64,000 nt of DNA from Closterium sp. NIES-65 (lineage: Eukaryota > Streptophyta > Zygnematophyceae > Desmidiales > Closteriaceae), in assembly GCA_948144175.1 (NCBI GenBank), contig CANXME010000202.1, positions 707,253 through 771,252 of the forward strand, written 5' to 3'. The notes below the pieces were generated by a model. The model saw only the letters and a program-made list of their open reading frames with translations, had not been told where the DNA came from and did no database searches. Made by a program: the position numbers and the translations under genes. Position 1 is the first letter of the stretch, and each line of letters starts with the position of its first letter. Shown here in pieces: positions 51,182-62,290 of the stretch.

Positions 51182-51909
51182 AAGGAGCGACAGGGCATCA
51201 TCCAGGAAGTACATAACCGTCTGGGGCACTGCGGGCCTTTAAGAACGCAACAGTTGCTGCAGACAGGCTGGTGGTGGGCGGGAATGAGGAATGATATCAA
51301 GGACTGGCTGGGGAGGTGTTGGACGTGCATCAGGAACAAGGCGGCCTTCGAGAGAAGCCTAGCAGAGCTGCAGCCGCTGCCAATCGTGGGACTGGGATAC
51401 CGCTGGTCGCTGGACCTGGCCGAAGAGCTGCCCCTAACCAAGCAGGGGCGCCAGTACATGGTGGTCATGATAGAGCATGTGAGCAAGTGGGTGGATGTGC
51501 GAGCGCTCACTAGCAAGACAGCGGGAGCAGTGGCGGAAGCTTTTGAAGAGCAGGTGCTCACCCGCTTTGGGGCTTGTGGGGAGGTGCTCACGGACCAGGG
51601 CATGGAATTCCAAGGGAAATTAGGAGCTGTTGGCGTCTTGTCACATCACTCATCGCACCACCTCGCGATATCACCCGCAGAGTGACGGGCTGACAGAGCG
51701 CCTCATCCAGACGCTGAAGAGAGGACTGAGGGCCTATGGAGAGGCCAAGAAGCAGGACTAGGACATGCACCTGCATTGGGTCATGGCGGGGTACCGCTTC
51801 AGCAAGCAGGCAGCACTAAAGGACGTGTCGCCCTACCACCTTCTTTTCGGGCGAAAGGCAACGCTGCCAGTGGGTACGCCAAGAGTGCTTACGAATGTGG
51901 TGACAGCGG
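51182..51909 (+). pseudogene. Gypsy integrase (element J), first part
   Basis: 51254-51685 holds the HHCC finger and the core to 'DQGMEFQG', where a frame shift occurs near 51615. The Glu motif and 'LHWVMAGYRFSKQAAL' and 'SPYHLLFGRKATLPV' follow in other frames. TAG at about 51760 sits in 'QD-stop-DMHLHW', where Trp is expected. Confidence 0.8.
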
Positions 51910-52727
51910 TGTTGGTGCAACCCTATGGTTTGCACTCGGCTTGTTGTCCGTGTGCGTGCATGTGTGTGTGTATGGAATGGTATGAGGGCATGAGATAATA
52001 TATATTTCATGCTTATAATTGTGTGTGAATGTTGAGTCATGATTTCGAGTGTGTGTGTCGAGTCAATAGCGAGTTATCGCTAGACGCGTGTTACGCGGTC
52101 GTTTGTGTCTCGCGCGCGGTTTTTATTTTGTCGTGCGCGGTTTCTATTTTGTCCTGTGTCGAACGTTCGGCGTGTCGCAGGTGTGTGCAGAAGACCCATC
52201 AAGAACTCAAGGATGAGTTTGTGATGAAGAGCCCGAGCCTTGGTGTCAAGCCTCAAGTGATTTCGAAGCTCGCCAAAAGGGTGCACCTCAAGATATTGAA
52301 GATAGTTACATTACTTTGTGTAGTGTAACATTTCACTTGGTGTAGGCCCTAGTGAAGGGTAGTTTCGAGACCCTTCGTTGTTGGGGGCAGTGTGGCACTG
52401 TTTCACATCACTGTACCTCGGCTCTTGGGGTTTGTAGGAGCTGGGAGTCATTCCCAACTCGTAACTCTTCCTATCTTGTGTTCTAAGACTATGTTGCTGC
52501 CATAGTTCCGTTCGTTCAAACCGAAGTTGTGTCGTTAGTTCTCAATGAAAACGTGCGATCAAAATTGCCTATTGTAGGCGACGTTAAGGCGCTCCAGATC
52601 CAAGTTGAATGAAGTCATTTGGAGTTGTGAGCAGATCGCTATGAACGTTTGAAGCCGCAGTGCAGAAATCCGACTGTGCACTCTATCTTTCGTTTTAGGC
52701 ACATTAGAGCCTACTCTGACTATAGCA
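51910..52727 (+). repeat. 5' LTR of element K
   Basis: Begins TGTTGGTGCAACCC and ends GACTATAGCA. It contains a 25-bp direct repeat around GTCGTGCGCGGTTTCTATTTT (52110-52160), a promoter-like duplication, and ATATATATT about 90 bases in. Confidence 0.92.
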
Positions 52728-52761
52728 AGTGGTATCAGAGCCGCTTGGAGCAGTTTCGACA

Positions 52762-53448
52762 ATGGCTGGACCTGAGGAAAGGGGTGGCAGAGGTGCTGGT
52801 GGCAGTGGAGAAGCCCAAACTCAAGGCCAACCCCGTGACTCAGCCATGGCGCCCGTGCAACCAAGTGTTGGCCCATCTAGGGACGAGCCTAGAGTGTTTG
52901 GCCTTGACAAGTTCAACGGTGACAATTTTGCTGAGTGGTCCTTCAGAATAGAGAACGTGTTTGATCACTATGACCTGCTGGAGGTGATGGAAGGAACGGA
53001 GAAGCACCCCGAGAACGACCCGGAGAAGAGCCCATGGGTGCGGAAGAGCGCACAAGGCTACCTCCTACTAGGGCAAGCGTTGGGGACCAGCCAGATCCGT
53101 CACATCAAGCCTTTGCAACATGAACCAGAGAAGGGACCAAAAGCATGGGCTGCTCTCAAGGGTGTACACGCTCTTGCAAAAGCGGCGGTAGCTGTGGTGT
53201 TGGAACAGCAAATGGCGACGTTACGAATTGAAGAGAATGAAGCGGTCGAAGAAGGGGTGCAGAAATTCTTCGACTTGTTGACGCGGCTTGAGGGAGCTGA
53301 TTTAAACTATAGTGAGCTCCAAAAAAAAACCAAATTGCTGGCCAGGTTGCTGGCCCTACTCCCTGAGTCATGGTCCTCGCTCATCATCAACCTTGATCGC
53401 GACTTGCCCCGCCTCTCGCTTGAAGACGTGAAGCGAGCTATCCTTTAA
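52762..53448 (+). pseudogene. gag of element K
   Basis: The ATG at 52762 (MAGPEERGGRGAGG) is preferred; the frame also opens at 52729 inside the primer region. 'FGLDKFNGDNFAEWSFRIENVF' is the UBN2/DUF4219-like N-terminus and 'FFDLLTRLEGADLNYSELQ' the capsid core. It ends 'VKRAIL' then TAA; element H has Gln at the same place ('ILQEDF'). The protein continues in frame at 53449. Confidence 0.85.
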
Positions 53449-54060
53449 GAGGATTTCCGCCGCCGTGAGTTGGCGAGTGCGGATGGCGCTGGGGCAGCGA
53501 GCATCTGCCGTGGATATGGTCAAGGAAGAGGTAGAGGACGAGGGGGAGGAAGGTTTGGTGGCAGAAACTTTGGTGGAGGCCGCGGGAGTGGCAGTTACAG
53601 CAGCGACGACAAGAGCTACGGACGCGGTCGCGGCCGATTCGACGGCGAGTGTCACTATTGCCACAAGAGCGGACACATGTGGCGAGACTGCTACAAACTC
53701 CCTGATGGTTGGACCCCTGCTCAAAGCCAAGAGGGTAGAGGAGCAGGAGGAGGGAGAGGACGAGGCCGTGGAGGCCGTGGCGGTCGCGGTGGCGGAGCTG
53801 CAAACATGAAGAGCTGAGACAACGACAAAAACCCGAGCGACGATCGATACCCGGGTCTATTCTACTTCGTGTTGACGCAAGTACCGGCTGGTCAAGAGAA
53901 GGATGAAGGCTTTGAGGAGCCAGCAGCTATGGGGAAGGTGACCCTACACCCCCTGGACTATTGGGTGATTGATAGTGGCGCTGCCTATAGCATGACACCT
54001 CGCCCGGACTTGCTCACCGAACTCGAGCCGTCACCGGTGAAACATGTCACATAGGCTTTG
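53449..54060 (+). pseudogene. Zinc knuckle and protease (element K)
   Basis: After the TAA the frame goes on with 'EDFRRREL', a Gly/Arg-rich stretch and the knuckle CHYCHKSGHMWRDC (about 53650-53692). TGA at about 53815 ('MKS-stop-DND') interrupts it. The protease motif is YWVIDSGAAYSMT (about 53960-54000). A 1-base indel near 54052 shifts the frame. Confidence 0.82.
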
Positions 54061-54142
54061 GGGCAGCGGCAGAGGTGAAAGGCATGGGCAAGGCCATGTT
54101 CGAGGGTGCTGATGGGAAGATGGTGGGCCTGAAGAACGCGCT

Positions 54143-56185
54143 TTGGTGCCCAGCCTTGCTGCAAACCTGATTTCCGTGCGGCGGTTGGCAAAGGCCGGCA
54201 TGGATACGAACTCGAAGGGAGCCAAGACCTACACCGCAAGGCTTGGCGATCAAAATCTTTGGGACCTTCAAGGGGACAGGGATGTCTACAACGAGATGTG
54301 GCAGATTCTAGTGGTCCCTATGCCTAAGGAGAGGCAAGTGGCAGCAAGCATCAGCACCAAGGATGGAGCGGTTGGTAGCGACGATGGCGCGAACGGTCGC
54401 GCTAAGGAGAATGAGCTCAAGAAGAGCAAACCTGGAGAGACTAGCAAGTTTTGTGAACCTAAGGAGAGTGGTGCAGCAACTAAGGAGTAGCAAAAGGGTG
54501 AGGAGAACCCCAAGGCAGCAGCGGAGGAGGACTACGGAGAGAGTATGTGGGGCGCTATTGCGAGCGCGGCATTCTCCAATCCGACTTCGGCTACGGGGGA
54601 GTGTGATTGGCTCACCTTGCATCGGCGCATGGGGCATGTGGCCCTGCCCATCTTGCAGCAGCTAGTGAAGAATGAGATGGTTGCTGGCATACATGTGAAG
54701 GGGGAGCCCAATGAGGTACTTGGGTGCCCGACGTGCATGCCAGCCAAGTTCACCCGATTCCCGTTCTCTAGTTCGGAGGCGACGGCTAAGGCACTGCTTG
54801 ATGAGGTGGTGATGGACGTGGTGGGCCCCCTGAAGCTTGGAGATGCTGGAGCTGAGTATTTTCTCACCATTGTCGACGTCTACACCCGCATGACTTGGGT
54901 GTATGTGCTGGCCAAAAAGAGCGATGTGGCTGAAACGTTGAAGACGGATTGGTTCCCGATGGTGGAGCAGCAACAAGACCGTCTAGTCAAGTCAATCTGC
55001 ACCGATCGAGGGGGAGAGTTCCTGAGCAAGGAGTTTGGGTTGTGGCTGAAGAAGAATGGTATTTGGCACTCCCTCACCATGCCATACTCCCCTGCAATGA
55101 ACGGCATCACCGAGCGAGTGAACCGCACAATCACGGAGGCGGCACGCGGGTTGCTCATTGAAGCCGGGCTACCCGACTATTTCTGGCCTGATGTGGTGCG
55201 GAGCGCATGTGTGGTCAAGAACAGAGCCTTGACTCATGTGGGAGCAGACAAATGGGTGCCCTATGTGGAGTGGCTAGGAAGGAAGCCAAAGGTGGATATG
55301 CTTCGGGTGTTCGGGTGCATGTGCATGGCGCTCGTGCCTAAGCATCTTCGGCACAACAAGCTTGGTGCCAAGGCGGTGTGGGCCGTGCACTTGGGCATGG
55401 CTCAAAACAGCAAGGGATGGCTTCTTTGGGACCCATTCACCAAGAAGTTCTTGGTGAGTAGGGACTGCAAGTTCATGGAGAACTTCATGTACAAGGATTG
55501 GAAGGCGGAGAATGAGGCGAAGATAGGCGTGCGGTTTGGGGAGGTGAAGAGGTCCGGTTTGGAGCATGTGGAGCTGCCTTTGGAGCTGAGCAGCGGCAGC
55601 ACAACCACAAGGCAATCCTCCCTTGTGAATGGGGGAGAGGAGGTCAATGATGCAGAGGAAGAAGAGGAGGAGGTGCAGCAAGTGAGCGAGCGTGCACCGT
55701 CACTCCCTTCCTGTACAACGAGTGCTCCACGGATTCGAGCCACACTGCAGCAACGCCAAGGCCTTCAAGTCCCTGCAGCTGAGGAAGAAGGAAAGGGGAA
55801 GAGGAGAGTTCAACCCCCTAATAGGCTGACCTATGATGCGCCGGGAAAGCAGGGCAAGACAGCCCTGGCCAGAGCGGCAATGATGGTCGGAGACGACGAG
55901 GAGAGTGACTACGAGGACTGTGCCTTCGCGTTCTTCTCTCCGGTGGAGATGCCGGGAGAACCAGCAATTCTCAAGGAGGCTTTGGAGAATGGTGATGCTG
56001 AGAAGTGGAAGAAGGCCATGCAGAGTAAGCTGAAGAGCATCGAGGAGAATGACACGTTTGAATTGGTGGAGCTACCGGAGGGGCGTACGGCGATAACGTC
56101 CAAGTGGCTCTTCAAAATCAAGTCGGATGCCGACGGCAAGATCGAGCGCTACAATTCTAGGCTTGTAGCCAAGGGGTACCAGTAG
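54143..56185 (+). CDS. Pre-integrase, integrase, hinge and RT start (element K)
   Basis: The first part (54143-54490) reads 'MVPSLAANLISVRRLAKAG' and ends at TAG at a Gln-like codon. The main frame (54545-56185, 546 codons) follows in phase. It has 'WLTLHRRMGHVALPILQQLV ... CPTC' and an integrase triad in 'VVMDVVGPLKL', 'SICTDRGGEFLS' and 'NGITERVNRTITEA'. 'MLRVFGCMCMALVPKHLRH' and 'VQPPNRLTYDAPGK' follow, then the RT start 'ALENGDAEKWKKAMQSKLKS' and 'GRTAITSKWLFKIKSDADGK'. It ends at two close TAG codons after 'AKGYQ'. Confidence 0.88.
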
Positions 56186-56194
56186 AAGTAGAAG

Positions 56195-57541
56195 GTGGAC
56201 TTCAAGGAGCTGTTTGCCCCTCTGGTGAAGCCAACAACGCTGCGAACCCTATTCGCGGGAGCCGCCATCAAAGGATGGGTAGTAAAACAAATGGACATCG
56301 TAACGGCATTCCTTAACGGCATCCTTGAGGAGGAGATTTTTATGGCACAGCCAGAGGGGTTTGATGATGGTAGTGGCAGAGTGTGGAAGCTGAAGAAGGC
56401 CCTCTATGGGCTGAAGCAGGCCCCTAGTCAATGGTACATGAAGCTGCGCGAAGTGTTGGAGGGGATCGGCTTCACTCCCTCAACGGCCGATCACTCCTTG
56501 TTCATGCTTGGCGAGGGGGAGCAGAGGAGCTTCATGGTGGTGTACGTGGATGACATCCTCATCTTCTCACCCTCTTCTGATCTTGTGAAAGAGGTGATGC
56601 TGAAGCTGTATGAAAAGTTCAAGTGCAAGTCCCTTGGTGACATGAACTTCTACCTTGGGCTCCACATCGAACTAGACGTGGAGAAGCGGAGCATGCGAGT
56701 GCACCAACGGAAGTACCTGGAGGTGTTGGCCGCCAACTTCGGCCAGAGTGAAGGTCATGTGGCTACTCCCTTTCCCTCTGGGTTCAAGTGTGTGAAGAGG
56801 CCAGAGGGGGAGAGCGTTGGAGAAGAGGAGAGGCGCCGTTTTCACTCGTTGGTGGGCAGCCTCATGTATGCGGCGGTAAACACCCGACCGGACGTCGCGT
56901 TTACTACCGGGCAGCTGACTAGGGTTGTTCAATGCCCTCATGAGGAGCATGTAGCATCTGGAATGAGGGTGGTCAATTATCTTGGCCAAACACCGACCGT
57001 TGGGCTGCAATACTCGGCGGCGGCACAAAGGCGCCAAAAGGGCGCGAATGATGTTGAACCCGGGCGTTTATTCCTCACCGGCTACTCGGATGCTTCATAT
57101 GCATCGGAACCAGAGGACATGACAAGTGTGGTAGGCTGCATATGCTGTGTTGGTGGAGGCCCAACTGCTTGGGAGAGCAGGAAACAGGTTGACCAAGCTT
57201 TGAGCTCGGTGGAGTCCGAGTACATGGCACTCCTCTGTGCCGTACGGGAGATTGTGTGGCAGCGGCGTTTGTTGGCTGAATTGGGGGAGGAGCAGCAAGG
57301 ACCTAACCCACTGTATTGTGACAGCCAGGGTGCCATTGCTCTTGCTAAGAACCCTGTGTTGCATGGCCTCACAAAGCACATGAGGGTGAAGTGGCATTGG
57401 ACGAGGAGCATGGTGACCGTGGGTGAAGTTGAGTTGCGGTACGTGAAGACCACGGGGCAGCCGGCTGACATGATAACTAAGAGGCTGGTGGAGCAGCAGC
57501 ATTGGAAGTTTTGCAAGCTGGCTGGGATGGCTCTGAACTGA
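56195..57541 (+). CDS. Reverse transcriptase and RNase H (element K)
   Basis: 448 open codons, in phase with the previous frame across TAG-AAG-TAG (56183-56191). Motif A is 'VVKQMDIVTAFLNG' and the catalytic box is FMVVYVDDILIFS (about 56530-56570). 'MYAAVNTRPDVAFTTGQL' follows. The RNase H landmarks are 'GYSDASYASEPEDM', 'ALSSVESEYMALLC', 'LYCDSQGAIALAKNP', 'LTKHMRVKWHW' and 'QPADMITKRL'. It ends in TGA. This is the most intact RT/RNase H in the window; only upstream stops prevent a full polyprotein. Confidence 0.9.
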   Translation: MDFKELFAPLVKPTTLRTLFAGAAIKGWVVKQMDIVTAFLNGILEEEIFMAQPEGFDDGSGRVWKLKKALYGLKQAPSQWYMKLREVLEGIGFTPSTADHSLFMLGEGEQRSFMVVYVDDILIFSPSSDLVKEVMLKLYEKFKCKSLGDMNFYLGLHIELDVEKRSMRVHQRKYLEVLAANFGQSEGHVATPFPSGFKCVKRPEGESVGEEERRRFHSLVGSLMYAAVNTRPDVAFTTGQLTRVVQCPHEEHVASGMRVVNYLGQTPTVGLQYSAAAQRRQKGANDVEPGRLFLTGYSDASYASEPEDMTSVVGCICCVGGGPTAWESRKQVDQALSSVESEYMALLCAVREIVWQRRLLAELGEEQQGPNPLYCDSQGAIALAKNPVLHGLTKHMRVKWHWTRSMVTVGEVELRYVKTTGQPADMITKRLVEQQHWKFCKLAGMALN

Positions 57542-57582
57542 GAGAGCAACATATCCTAAGGCCAACAATCCGAGGGGGAGTT

Positions 57583-57952
57583 TGTTGGTGCAACCCTATG
57601 GTTTGCACTCGGCTTGTTGTCCGTGTGCGTGCATATGTGTGTGTATGGAATGGTACGAGGGCATGAGATAATATATATTTCATGCTTATAATTGTGTGTG
57701 AATGTTGAGTCATAATGTCGAGTCTGTGTGTCGTGTCAATAGCGAGTTATCGCTAGACGTGTGTTACGCGGTCGTTTCTGTCTCTCGCACGGTTTCTATT
57801 TTGTTGTGCGCGGTTTCTATTTTGTCATGTGTCGAACGTTCGGCGTGTCGCAGGTGTGTGCAGAAGACCCATCAAGAACTCAAGGATGAGTTTGTGATGA
57901 AGAGCCCGAGCCTTGGTGTCAAGCCTCAAGTGATTTCAAAGCTCGCCAAAAG
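57583..57952 (+). repeat. Truncated internal LTR of element K
   Basis: Matches the first 370 bases of the K LTRs, then breaks at GCTCGCCAAAAGGG and continues as RNase H-side sequence (GCGCCG..TTTCACTCG). The join lies in a short shared AGGGCGCC-like stretch. Confidence 0.88.
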
Positions 57953-57969
57953 GGCGCCGATTTCACTCG

Positions 57970-58662
57970 TTGGTGGGCAGCCTCATGTATGCGGCGGTAA
58001 ACACCCGACTGGACGCCGCGTTTGCTACCGGGCAGCTGGCTAGGGTTGTGCAATGCCCTAATGAGGAGCAGGTAGCAGCTCGAATGAGGGTGGCCAAGTA
58101 TCTTGGCCAAACACCGACCGTTGGGCTGCAATACTCGGCGGCGGCGCAAAGGCGCCAAAAGGGCGCGGATGGTGTTGAACCCGGGCGTTTGTTCCTCACC
58201 GCCTACTCGGATGCTTCATATGCATCAGAACCAGAGGACATGACAAGTGTGGGAGGCTTCATATGCTGTGTTGGTGGAGGCCCAACTGCTTGGGAGAGCA
58301 AGAAGCAGGTTGACCAAGCTTTGAGCTCGGTGGAGTCCGAGTACATGGCACTCTTCCGTGCCGTACGGGAGATTGTGTGGCAGCGGCGTTTGTTGGCTGA
58401 ATTGGGGGAGGAGCAGCAAGGACCTACCCCACTGTATTGTGACAGCCAGGGTGCCATTGCTCTTGCTAAGAACCCTGTGTTGCATGGACTCACGAAGCAC
58501 ATGAGGGTGAAGTGGCATTGGACGAGGAGCATGGTAACCGCGGGTGAAGTTGAGTTGCGCTACGTGAAGACCACGGGGCAGCCGGCTGACATGATGACCA
58601 AGAGGCTAGTGGAGCAGCAGCATTGGAAGTGTTGCAAGCTGGCTGGGATGGCTCTGAACTGA
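57970..58662 (+). pseudogene. Second RNase H end (element K)
   Basis: 230 open codons homologous to residues 219-448 of the frame at 56195-57541, ending at the same TGA. Several substitutions separate the copies (for example 'NTRPDVAFTT' against 'NTRLDAAFAT'), more than a fresh duplication would show. It probably came from a sister element by recombination or template switching. Confidence 0.87.
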
Positions 58663-58703
58663 GAGAGCAACATATCCTAAGGCCAACAATCCGAGGGGGA
58701 GTT

Positions 58704-59521
58704 TGTTGGTGCAACCCTATGGTTTGCACTCGGCTTGTTGTCCGTGTGCATGCATGTGTGTGTGTATGGAATGGTATGAGGGCATGGGATAATATATATT
58801 TGATGCTTAAAATTGTGTGCGAATGTTGAGTCATGATGTCGAGTGTGTGTGTTGAGTCAATAGCGAGTTATCGCTAGACGCGTGTTACGCGGTCGTTTGT
58901 GTCTCGCGCGCGGTTTCTATTTTGTCGTGCGCGGTTTCTATTTTGTCCTGTGTCGAACGTTCGGTGTGTCGCAGGTGTGTGCAGCAGACCCATCAAGAAC
59001 TCAAGGATGAGTTTGTGATGAAGAGCCCGAGCCTTGGTGTCAAGCCTCAAGTGATTTCGAAGCTCGCCAAAAGGGTACACCTCAAGATATTGAAGATAGT
59101 TACATTACTTTGTGTAGTGTAACATTTCACTTGGTGTAGGCCCTAGTGAAGGGTAGTTTCGAGATCCTTCGTTGTTGGGGGCAGTGTGGCACTGTTTCAC
59201 ATCACTGTACCTCGGCTCTTGGGGTTTGTAGGAGCTGGGAGTCATTCCCAACTCGTAACTCTTCCTATCTTGTGTTCTAAGACTATGTTGCTGCCATAGT
59301 TCCGTTCGCTCAAACCGAAGTTCTGTCGTCAGTTCTTAATGAAAGCATGCGATCTAAATTGTCTATTGTAGGCGACGTTAAGGCGCTCCAGATCCAAGTT
59401 GAATGAAGTCATTTGGAGTTGTGAGCAGATCGCTATGAACGTTTGAAGCCGCTGCGCAGAAATCCGACTATGCACTCTATCTCTCGTTTTAGGCACATTG
59501 GAGCCTACTGTGACTATAACA
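58704..59521 (+). repeat. 3' LTR of element K
   Basis: 818 bp, the same length as the 5' LTR, ending GTGACTATAACA and followed by GGCGG. Confidence 0.92.
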
Positions 59522-60010
59522 GGCGGGGACACCTGAGAAGTGGGCCGCTTTGGCGGTGGCGAGGGGAAATTACATGCGACAATTGCTGCGAGCTGCTTTG
59601 GTGAACATGCGATTGGCACAGCTGCGAGACATTCACCGGTACCAACAGAGGCAGGAGCAGAGGGCCCGAGGGGCACCAGTGGCACCGACACAGAGGCAGG
59701 AAGTGTATGTGCGTCGCCCAAGGAGGGACGGTTTGGAAGTGGGGCTGTCGCAGCAGCGCTAGAAAGTGTAGGAAATGAGGGAATCTAGCGTCCAGTTGTT
59801 GGAGAGTGAGGCGGGGGTGAGGGTCCAGGATCATATCACTAATGTCGCATGCGAAGGGAGGGGCGGGCAGAGATATAGCGGTCCTGTGACTCGAGCAAGG
59901 GAGGCACAGAGGCACGAGGGGAGGCACGGAGCTATCGCCAAAGAAGAGTGAAGCACTAGCAGACCAGGGGAAGAAAGACATAGTGAAAAGCACAACGACT
60001 GTGGAGAGAT
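59522..60010 (+). pseudogene. Gypsy integrase C-terminus (element J), right part
   Basis: Coding resumes after element K with 'PEKWAALAVARGNYMRQLL' and 'ALVNMRLAQLRDIHRYQQR', the tail that follows gypsy integrase. Two TAG codons (about 59760, 59769) lie at Gln-like positions. TGA at about 59948 ends the frame. Confidence 0.75.
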
Positions 60011-60589
60011 GGGGTACAAGGCTCAAGGGAGTCGGAATCCTAGGGTGAGGGAGTTTCCAACAGTATCAGGGTCCCATGACCAGGGCGAGGGTGGCTAGAG
60101 GCCACGGGAGGGGGCAGGGAGATACCGAGCACAAGGAACAGTGAGTAGAGTAGGGGACAGAGAGACAAAGGAGCAGCAGAACAGAGAATGAGGGCGGGAC
60201 AAGAGACCTGGAGCCATGGGGGAGAGAGGGGAAGAGAATTAGGATGAGGAGAAGAGGGCAGGGGTAGGTTGAGGAGGAGAGGAGGGTAGTATCCCGAGAA
60301 GGTAAGGGAATTTCCGACAGGCTGTGCGAGCGGCTGTGTGGGTGGCTACGACCTGTGCTCGTACATCTACTATGCGCTACGTGCGTCTACTATGCTCTAG
60401 CGGGCTGGCGAGCAACGCGCGGGGCAGAACGAGTGAGACGCGGGGCTTAAAACGGGTGATGTGCGGGGCTGAAAACGGGTGACGTGCGGGGCTGAAAATG
60501 GGTGACTCACGCGGCAAAACGGGTGACGCGAGCGTGGCAAAACGGGTGACGCACTCATGGCTACTAAGGTGACGGGGCACTTTGGGCAT
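60011..60589. repeat. Downstream of gypsy J, with short GC repeats
   Basis: Purine-rich sequence to 60300, then four or five copies of ACGGGTGACG(T/C)GCGGGGCTGAAA-type units at 60420-60560. It could be 3' untranslated sequence or a degraded LTR of J. No second LTR is available for comparison. Confidence 0.5.
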
Positions 60590-60786
60590 TAGGGCGTTAC
60601 GGACCAGATCAGGGCACCTGGATGCCGGTCATCAGGCGTGGCAGTTCATCACGTCGACGTACCAGCTGGTGGTCGAGCAGGAGACGGCGACCGACTACTA
60701 CAACCGAGCTCGACGTCTCCTTGCCTCCATGCGGATGGCCGGCGTCGAATACTCGACGGCATCGTACATCACGCACGTCATTAAGG
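60590..60786 (+). pseudogene. gag fragment related to element I
   Basis: The open plus-strand stretch reads 'LDAGHQAWQFITSTYQ', 'TATDYYNRARRLLASMRMAG' and 'YSTASYITHVIK', about 65 codons. It is clearly homologous to the gag join of element I near 47150-47340. It lacks the 'GQLEEKMTH' segment. It ends at the left LTR of element L. Confidence 0.78.
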
Positions 60787-61024
60787 TGTCAACATGGTAA
60801 CGGAATTTCGAATTGAGTAGAAATAAGCAATAGAAGGGAGCATATAGCAAACCCCAAGGGGGTTATACCCTCTACAGCATAACTCAATGTTAAACCTAGA
60901 CAAAACTAACAAACAATAACACTTATAGTTTGACACACCCCCACAGTCAAACAGCCTAAGAGCAAGGGTTACAGGACCAGACAGCAAGAACAAGTAACAG
61001 GCACAAGACCAGTTCACAAGAACA

Positions 61025-61265
61025 AAGCAACGCTCGGGGTGGATCTCTATCTCACCACACATTCTGAGAACAAGCAAGGGGCCACAAAGCCAGTCCACAT
61101 GCAAGTATATTGAAGATTTAAGAGATGCAAGAGTACAAGGCATGCATGATAAGCATCTCTACAAAATCTAGGGGCCACAAGGCCTGTCCACAAGCGCAGA
61201 TATGTGATTTTTAGTGAGATGCAAGAGTACAAGACAAAGCATCTCTATGCAAGCAAGCGAGAACC
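61025..61265. repeat. 3'-UTR box and approx. 95-bp direct repeat in element L
   Basis: The GGGGTGGATC...CTCACCACACATTCTGAG box (61031-61075) matches elements C and B2. A segment containing GGGGCCACAA...CCNGTCCACA and GATGCAAGAGTACAAG occurs twice, at about 61075-61165 and 61168-61260. Confidence 0.7.
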
Positions 61266-61735
61266 TGTAGAGACAAGGCCAAGTTGGGTGCAAAAACGCT
61301 GGTGGTCACAAGGCGGCAATGCCTTGGTGAAGATATCTGCAGCGTTGACCTCACAGACCACACTTTGCATGAGTGACTGGCCATACTGCTGCATCTCTCG
61401 CAGAAGGAAGTAATGAAGATGCATGTGCTTTGCCTTCCCAACCAATCGGGGCTCCTTACAAAACAGGATAGCAGACCTGTTGTCGGCGATCAATACTGGG
61501 GAAGAGCCAGGCCGCTCACCAAGGTCGATGAGGAGGAAAGACAGCCAGCGAAGGTCCTCGGTGGCCATGGCCACAGCGTACACCTCTGCCTTACAGCTGG
61601 AACTAGAGACGAACGACGCCCGAATCGACCTCCACCAAACAGCTCCGATCCCAAGGCTGAAGCAATAACCTTGTGTAGACCGCAGCGACTCAGCGTCGTC
61701 GGCCCACGACAAGTCCGAGAAACCTGTAAGTGATG
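61245..61735 (-). pseudogene. RNase H end (element L)
   Basis: 'GFSDLSWADDAESLRSTQGY', 'SSSCKAEVYAVAMATEDLRWL', 'LIADNRSAILFCKEP', 'KAKHMHLHYFLLREMQQ' and 'NAADIFTKALPP' are intact RNase H landmarks in one open frame that ends near the 3' LTR. Upstream the same frame reads leader repeats, marking the deletion joint at about 61740. Confidence 0.83.
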
Positions 61736-61744
61736 CAGTGCGAC

Positions 61745-62290
61745 TTAGCGACAGCGGGCTGGCCAGTGGGTAGTGCACAGCGCGGTTGGCGCGTGGGCGG
61801 CAGTGGTGGCAGAGCAGCGCACGGACAGTAGTGGCGCTCGGGCGGCAGCGGCACACGAGCAGCAGTGGCGGTGCAAGGTCGGCAGCTGCGCACGGGCGTC
61901 AGCAGCGGCAGCACGGCGCACAGGCGGCAGTGGCGGCGGTGTAGCGCATGGGTGGAAATGGAGCATGGGCAGCAGCGGAGCACGTGCAGCAGTGGCGCAA
62001 GGGTGGCAGCACATGCGGTGTAGTGCACGGGCGACAGCGGTGCATACGGGCGCCATGCGGGCGGCAGCACCGGCGCATGGGCAGCGCACTGGCTGGCGGC
62101 TGTAGGGGGGCACACGGGTAGGCATGGCACACGGGCAGCAGCGGTGGACGGGGCAGCGGGGCGCGCGGGGCAGCGGGGCAGGGCAGTACGCGCGGGGCTG
62201 GGCAATGCGCGCGGGGCAGGGCAGAGCGCGCGTGCAGGGCAGGGCAGCGTCGTAGCGTGGGGCAGTATAGCAACAGTAGCAGTGAGGGAC
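61745..62290. repeat. Leader repeat array of element L
   Basis: GCGGGCGGCAGTGGC-type units fill this stretch. Long Ala/Pro/Arg/Cys frames on both strands reflect composition only. Confidence 0.8.

Larger units (their letters stand above)
50290..51909 (+). mobile_element. Element J: Ty3/gypsy fragment, left part
   Basis: This starts in the RT thumb region ('APPKDKSALRALLGFLNYY'). RNase H follows ('LYTDWSSEGMGTILSQQ', 'NYSSYDGEGLAAVWAVGHFR', 'IDHQPLLWLM'). Next are the HHCC integrase zinc finger ('HNRLGHCGPLRTQQLL ... CWTC') and an integrase core with 'LTDQGMEFQG' and 'GLTERLIQTLK'. The gene order RT-RH-IN marks gypsy. Gag, protease and most of RT are missing; the left edge joins element H. 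Element K interrupts it. Confidence 0.85.
51910..59521 (+). mobile_element. Element K: copia retrotransposon with an extra truncated LTR and second 3' end
   Basis: The outer LTRs are 51910-52727 and 58704-59521, both 818 bp. Flanks AGCGG and GGCGG match at four of five bases, and gypsy J coding resumes outside. Primer site TGGTATCAGAGC is at 52730-52741. A full gag-pol runs to 57541, with a purine tract CGAGGGGGAG. A third LTR copy starts at 57583 but stops at about 57952 and joins a diverged second copy of the RNase H end (57953-58703), which leads into the last LTR. Solo LTR C1 is the same family. Confidence 0.9.
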
